From NCBI RefSeq assembly GCF_029960785.1, contig NZ_JASBQE010000089.1:1-52031 (forward strand): DNA of 52,031 nucleotides, written 5' to 3'. Numbering within the stretch: position 1 is the first letter of the stretch; every line of letters begins with the position of its first letter. Shown in pieces: positions 49,950 through 52,031 of this stretch. The notes below the pieces were generated by a model. That model was given only the letters and a program-made list of their open reading frames with translations, did not search any database and was not told the DNA's origin. Source of the stretch: Polyangium sp. 15x6. GTDB lineage: Bacteria; Myxococcota_A; Polyangia; Polyangiales; Polyangiaceae. The translations under genes were made by a program, and so were the position numbers.

Positions 49950-52001
49950 ATGAGCGCCTCAAGAACCAGCAATCTCTCGGTCGAGCTCGCCTCGGGCGAT
50001 GGCTTCGATGTCCGCGAGTTCTCTGTGAGCGAGAAGATCTCGCAGCTCTTCGAGGTGCGCCTCGTCGCCCTCAGCGACAACCCCAACGTCGATTTCGAGG
50101 CCATCGTCGGCCAGCCGGCGCGCTTCGTGATGCACGGCGGGCACGGCGAAGGCGCGCAGCCGCGGGTCTGGACCGGCATCTGCAACGAGCTCGAGCAGCT
50201 CGGCGCGGAAGAGACGGGCCTGTCGTCGTACAACGTCTCGATCGTGCCCACGCTCTGGCTCGCGACGCAGCGCCGGAACCACCGCATGTTCCAGCAGCTC
50301 TCGGAGCCCGACATCGTCGTGAAGATGCTCTCCGAGTGGGGCATCGAGCCCGTCCTCAAGATCGACAAGGGCGCCTACAAGAAGCGCAAGTACCGCGTGC
50401 AGTACGCGGAGACCGACTACCAGTTCATCAGCCGCATGCTGGAGGACGCGGGGATCAGCTTCTACTTCGAGCCGTCCGAGGAAGGGACGAAGCTCGTGCT
50501 CTCGGACGCGCCGCAGTCGAACGCAGCCCGCAAGCCCATCGCGTTCCGGGACAACCCCACGACGGCCGATCGCGAGCACGTGACCGTGGTGCGCATGGCC
50601 CGCAAGGTGCGCCCCGGGAAGTACACGATGCGCGACGTCGATTACCGCAGGCCGCCCTCGTACAACCTCGCGGCCACGGCCTCCGGCGCGGAGATCCCGC
50701 TCGAAGACAAGCTCGAGCGGTTCCACTACACGCCGGGCGCGTTCCTGTTCGGCGCAGAGAAGGGCGACGACACGCCCGCCGCCGACGACAAGGGCAAGGC
50801 GCGCACGGACGAGGCCGAGGGCGCGAAGCTCGCCCAGAAGCGGCTCGAAGCGAAGCGCGGCAGCGGCACGGCGATCTCGTTCCAGACGAACGTGCTCGAT
50901 CTGGCGCCAGGCGTGGTGACGAGCTTCCTCGATCACCCGCGCGCAGATCTCGCGTCGGACAAGCAACTGCTCATCGTCGAGTCGCACATGGCGGGTACGT
51001 CGACGGGCGAATGGTCGCACCATTGCGAGGCGAAGAGCACGAAGATCCCGCACCGCCCGAAGGCCGTGATGCAGCGGCCGAAGGTGAACGGCGTGGAGAG
51101 CGCGACGGTCGTCGGCCCGGCGGGCGAAGAGATCCACTGCGACGAGTTCGGCCGCGTGCGCGTGCACTTCCACTGGGATCGCGAGTCGAAGATGGACGAC
51201 AACAGCTCATGCTGGATCCCGGTGAGCCAGCCCTGGGGCGGCGCCGGCTACGGCGGCATGAACCTGCCGCGCATCGGGCAAGAGGTGCTCGTCGACTTCA
51301 TGGGCGGCGATCCGGATCGTCCGGTGATCGTGGGTCGCGTGTTCACGAACCTGCAGAAGGTGCCGTGGAAACTGCCCGACAACAAGACGCAGAGCGGTCT
51401 GCGTTCGAACTCGACGGGCGGGAGCGGCGGCTACAACGAGATGATGTTCGAGGACGCGCTCGGCAAGGAGCTCGTCCGGTTCCAGGCCGAACGCGACTAC
51501 AACAAGCTGGTCAAGCGCGACGAGAACACGACCGTCGGCAACGATCGGACGAAGGTCATCCAGCGCGACGAGAACGTCACGATCGGCAACGATCGGACGA
51601 AGACGGTGAAAGCGAACGAGACCATCTCCATCGGCAAGAACCTGATGAAGACGGTTCAAGCGAGCGAGCGCGAGGTGACGGGCATGAACCGCAGCGTCGT
51701 GGTCGGCGTGAACCGCTCGACGCAAGTCGGCGGGATCGACTCGACGATGGTCGGCGGGACGCACTCGGTGCAAATCGCACCCCCCGGCGAGGGCGGTGGT
51801 GGGCCGACGACGGCGCATGTGATGGAGCACGACAAGATCACGCTGGGCACGCCAGGCGGCGCGAGCATCACGCTCGAAGGCGACAAGGTGACGATCACGG
51901 CGACGACGATCGAAGTCGCAGGCTCAGGCGTCGTGAGCGTGACGTCGTCGGGCGGCGACGTGATCATCAAGGGCGGCCCGATGGTCAAGATCAACACCTG
52001 A
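49950..52001 (+). CDS. vgrG: Type VI secretion spike protein VgrG, long form
   Basis: A 683-residue VgrG. The gp27-like base (about 1-350) has VQYAETDYQFISRMLEDAGISFYFE; the gp5 OB domain (about 385-475) has the hallmark DEFGRVRVHFHWDRE and GQEVLVDFMGGDPDRP. A beta-helix needle of about 80 residues follows (DENTTVGNDRTK, DENVTIGNDRTK), then a C-terminal beta tail. It has no extra effector domain. The downstream partner genes are beyond the window; 30 bases remain after its stop. The ATG is preceded by no strong ribosome site, and an in-frame ATG farther upstream is possible. Confidence 0.9.
   Translation: MSASRTSNLSVELASGDGFDVREFSVSEKISQLFEVRLVALSDNPNVDFEAIVGQPARFVMHGGHGEGAQPRVWTGICNELEQLGAEETGLSSYNVSIVPTLWLATQRRNHRMFQQLSEPDIVVKMLSEWGIEPVLKIDKGAYKKRKYRVQYAETDYQFISRMLEDAGISFYFEPSEEGTKLVLSDAPQSNAARKPIAFRDNPTTADREHVTVVRMARKVRPGKYTMRDVDYRRPPSYNLAATASGAEIPLEDKLERFHYTPGAFLFGAEKGDDTPAADDKGKARTDEAEGAKLAQKRLEAKRGSGTAISFQTNVLDLAPGVVTSFLDHPRADLASDKQLLIVESHMAGTSTGEWSHHCEAKSTKIPHRPKAVMQRPKVNGVESATVVGPAGEEIHCDEFGRVRVHFHWDRESKMDDNSSCWIPVSQPWGGAGYGGMNLPRIGQEVLVDFMGGDPDRPVIVGRVFTNLQKVPWKLPDNKTQSGLRSNSTGGSGGYNEMMFEDALGKELVRFQAERDYNKLVKRDENTTVGNDRTKVIQRDENVTIGNDRTKTVKANETISIGKNLMKTVQASEREVTGMNRSVVVGVNRSTQVGGIDSTMVGGTHSVQIAPPGEGGGGPTTAHVMEHDKITLGTPGGASITLEGDKVTITATTIEVAGSGVVSVTSSGGDVIIKGGPMVKINT
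51500..51770 (+). repeat. Needle repeats within the long VgrG
   Basis: Imperfect coding repeats of about 16 residues (RDENTTVGNDRTKVIQ, RDENVTIGNDRTKTVK and later diverged copies) form the beta-helical needle of the spike. DNA identity between the first two units is high; the later ones have drifted. Confidence 0.7.
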
Positions 52002-52031
52002 GGAACGCGTGGGACGTGGGGGGCTTTGCCC

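Noticed and set aside
1-52031. tRNA, rRNA, insertion sequences, integrases, attachment sites or CRISPR arrays
   Set aside because: None was recognised on either strand by reading; a covariance-model scan would be needed to exclude small RNAs.

Overview
The window is high-GC DNA whose gene content points to a myxobacterium of the Polyangium/Sorangium type (Polyangiales). The signs are Ser/Thr kinases fused to histidine kinases, a separate Ser/Thr kinase with a C-terminal membrane anchor, stressosome-like PAS-STAS proteins, many lipoproteins with Gly-, Pro- or Ala-rich linkers, small Cys-rich secreted proteins, and a type VI secretion (T6SS) spike locus with DUF2169, DUF3540, DUF4150 and pentapeptide proteins. 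The taxonomic call is inference; I see no rRNA or tRNA gene, CRISPR array, insertion sequence or integrase. Coding density is very high: no gap without a gene exceeds about 250 bases.

Region 1 (1-10.5 kb) is mixed metabolism and signalling: a truncated lipoprotein, a stand-alone 2-oxoacid dehydrogenase-type acyltransferase domain, a cyclic-nucleotide-binding protein, a PAS-STAS protein, a dienoyl-CoA isomerase-like crotonase, a Ser/Thr kinase, a YbaK-type deacylase, a CysK-like PLP enzyme, a DUF1992 protein, an exported protein and an odd zinc-ribbon SDR. Region 2 (10.6-23.5 kb) is a tandem pair of about 1,900-residue kinase/ATPase/GAF/histidine-kinase proteins. Their ends and untranslated leaders are conserved and their middles have diverged. 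A second PAS-STAS gene runs into the pair tail to tail.

Region 3 (23.7-29.8 kb, minus strand) reads cysK, cysE, a molybdopterin oxidoreductase, a DUF1295 membrane protein and an SDR. The first two make cysteine. The last three are tightly packed and probably act together on an unknown, perhaps lipid, substrate. Region 4 (29.9-38.6 kb) is mostly exported proteins: lipoproteins, two divergent Cys-rich secreted proteins, an SGNH hydrolase lipoprotein, and one cytoplasmic AAA+ ATPase.

Region 5 (38.7-52.0 kb) is a T6SS spike and cargo island without sheath or baseplate genes in view. A DUF2169 gene faces a minus-strand operon: vgrG, a COMM-domain-like gene, a 519-residue needle-like protein, a DUF2169-pentapeptide fusion, a pentapeptide protein, DUF3540, and a DUF4150 (PAAR-like) domain fused to an S41-type serine protease domain. 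A second, longer vgrG diverges from the first. The PAAR-like/S41 fusion with an intact Ser-Lys pair, and the COMM-like gene overlapping vgrG, are the strongest candidates for undescribed biology.
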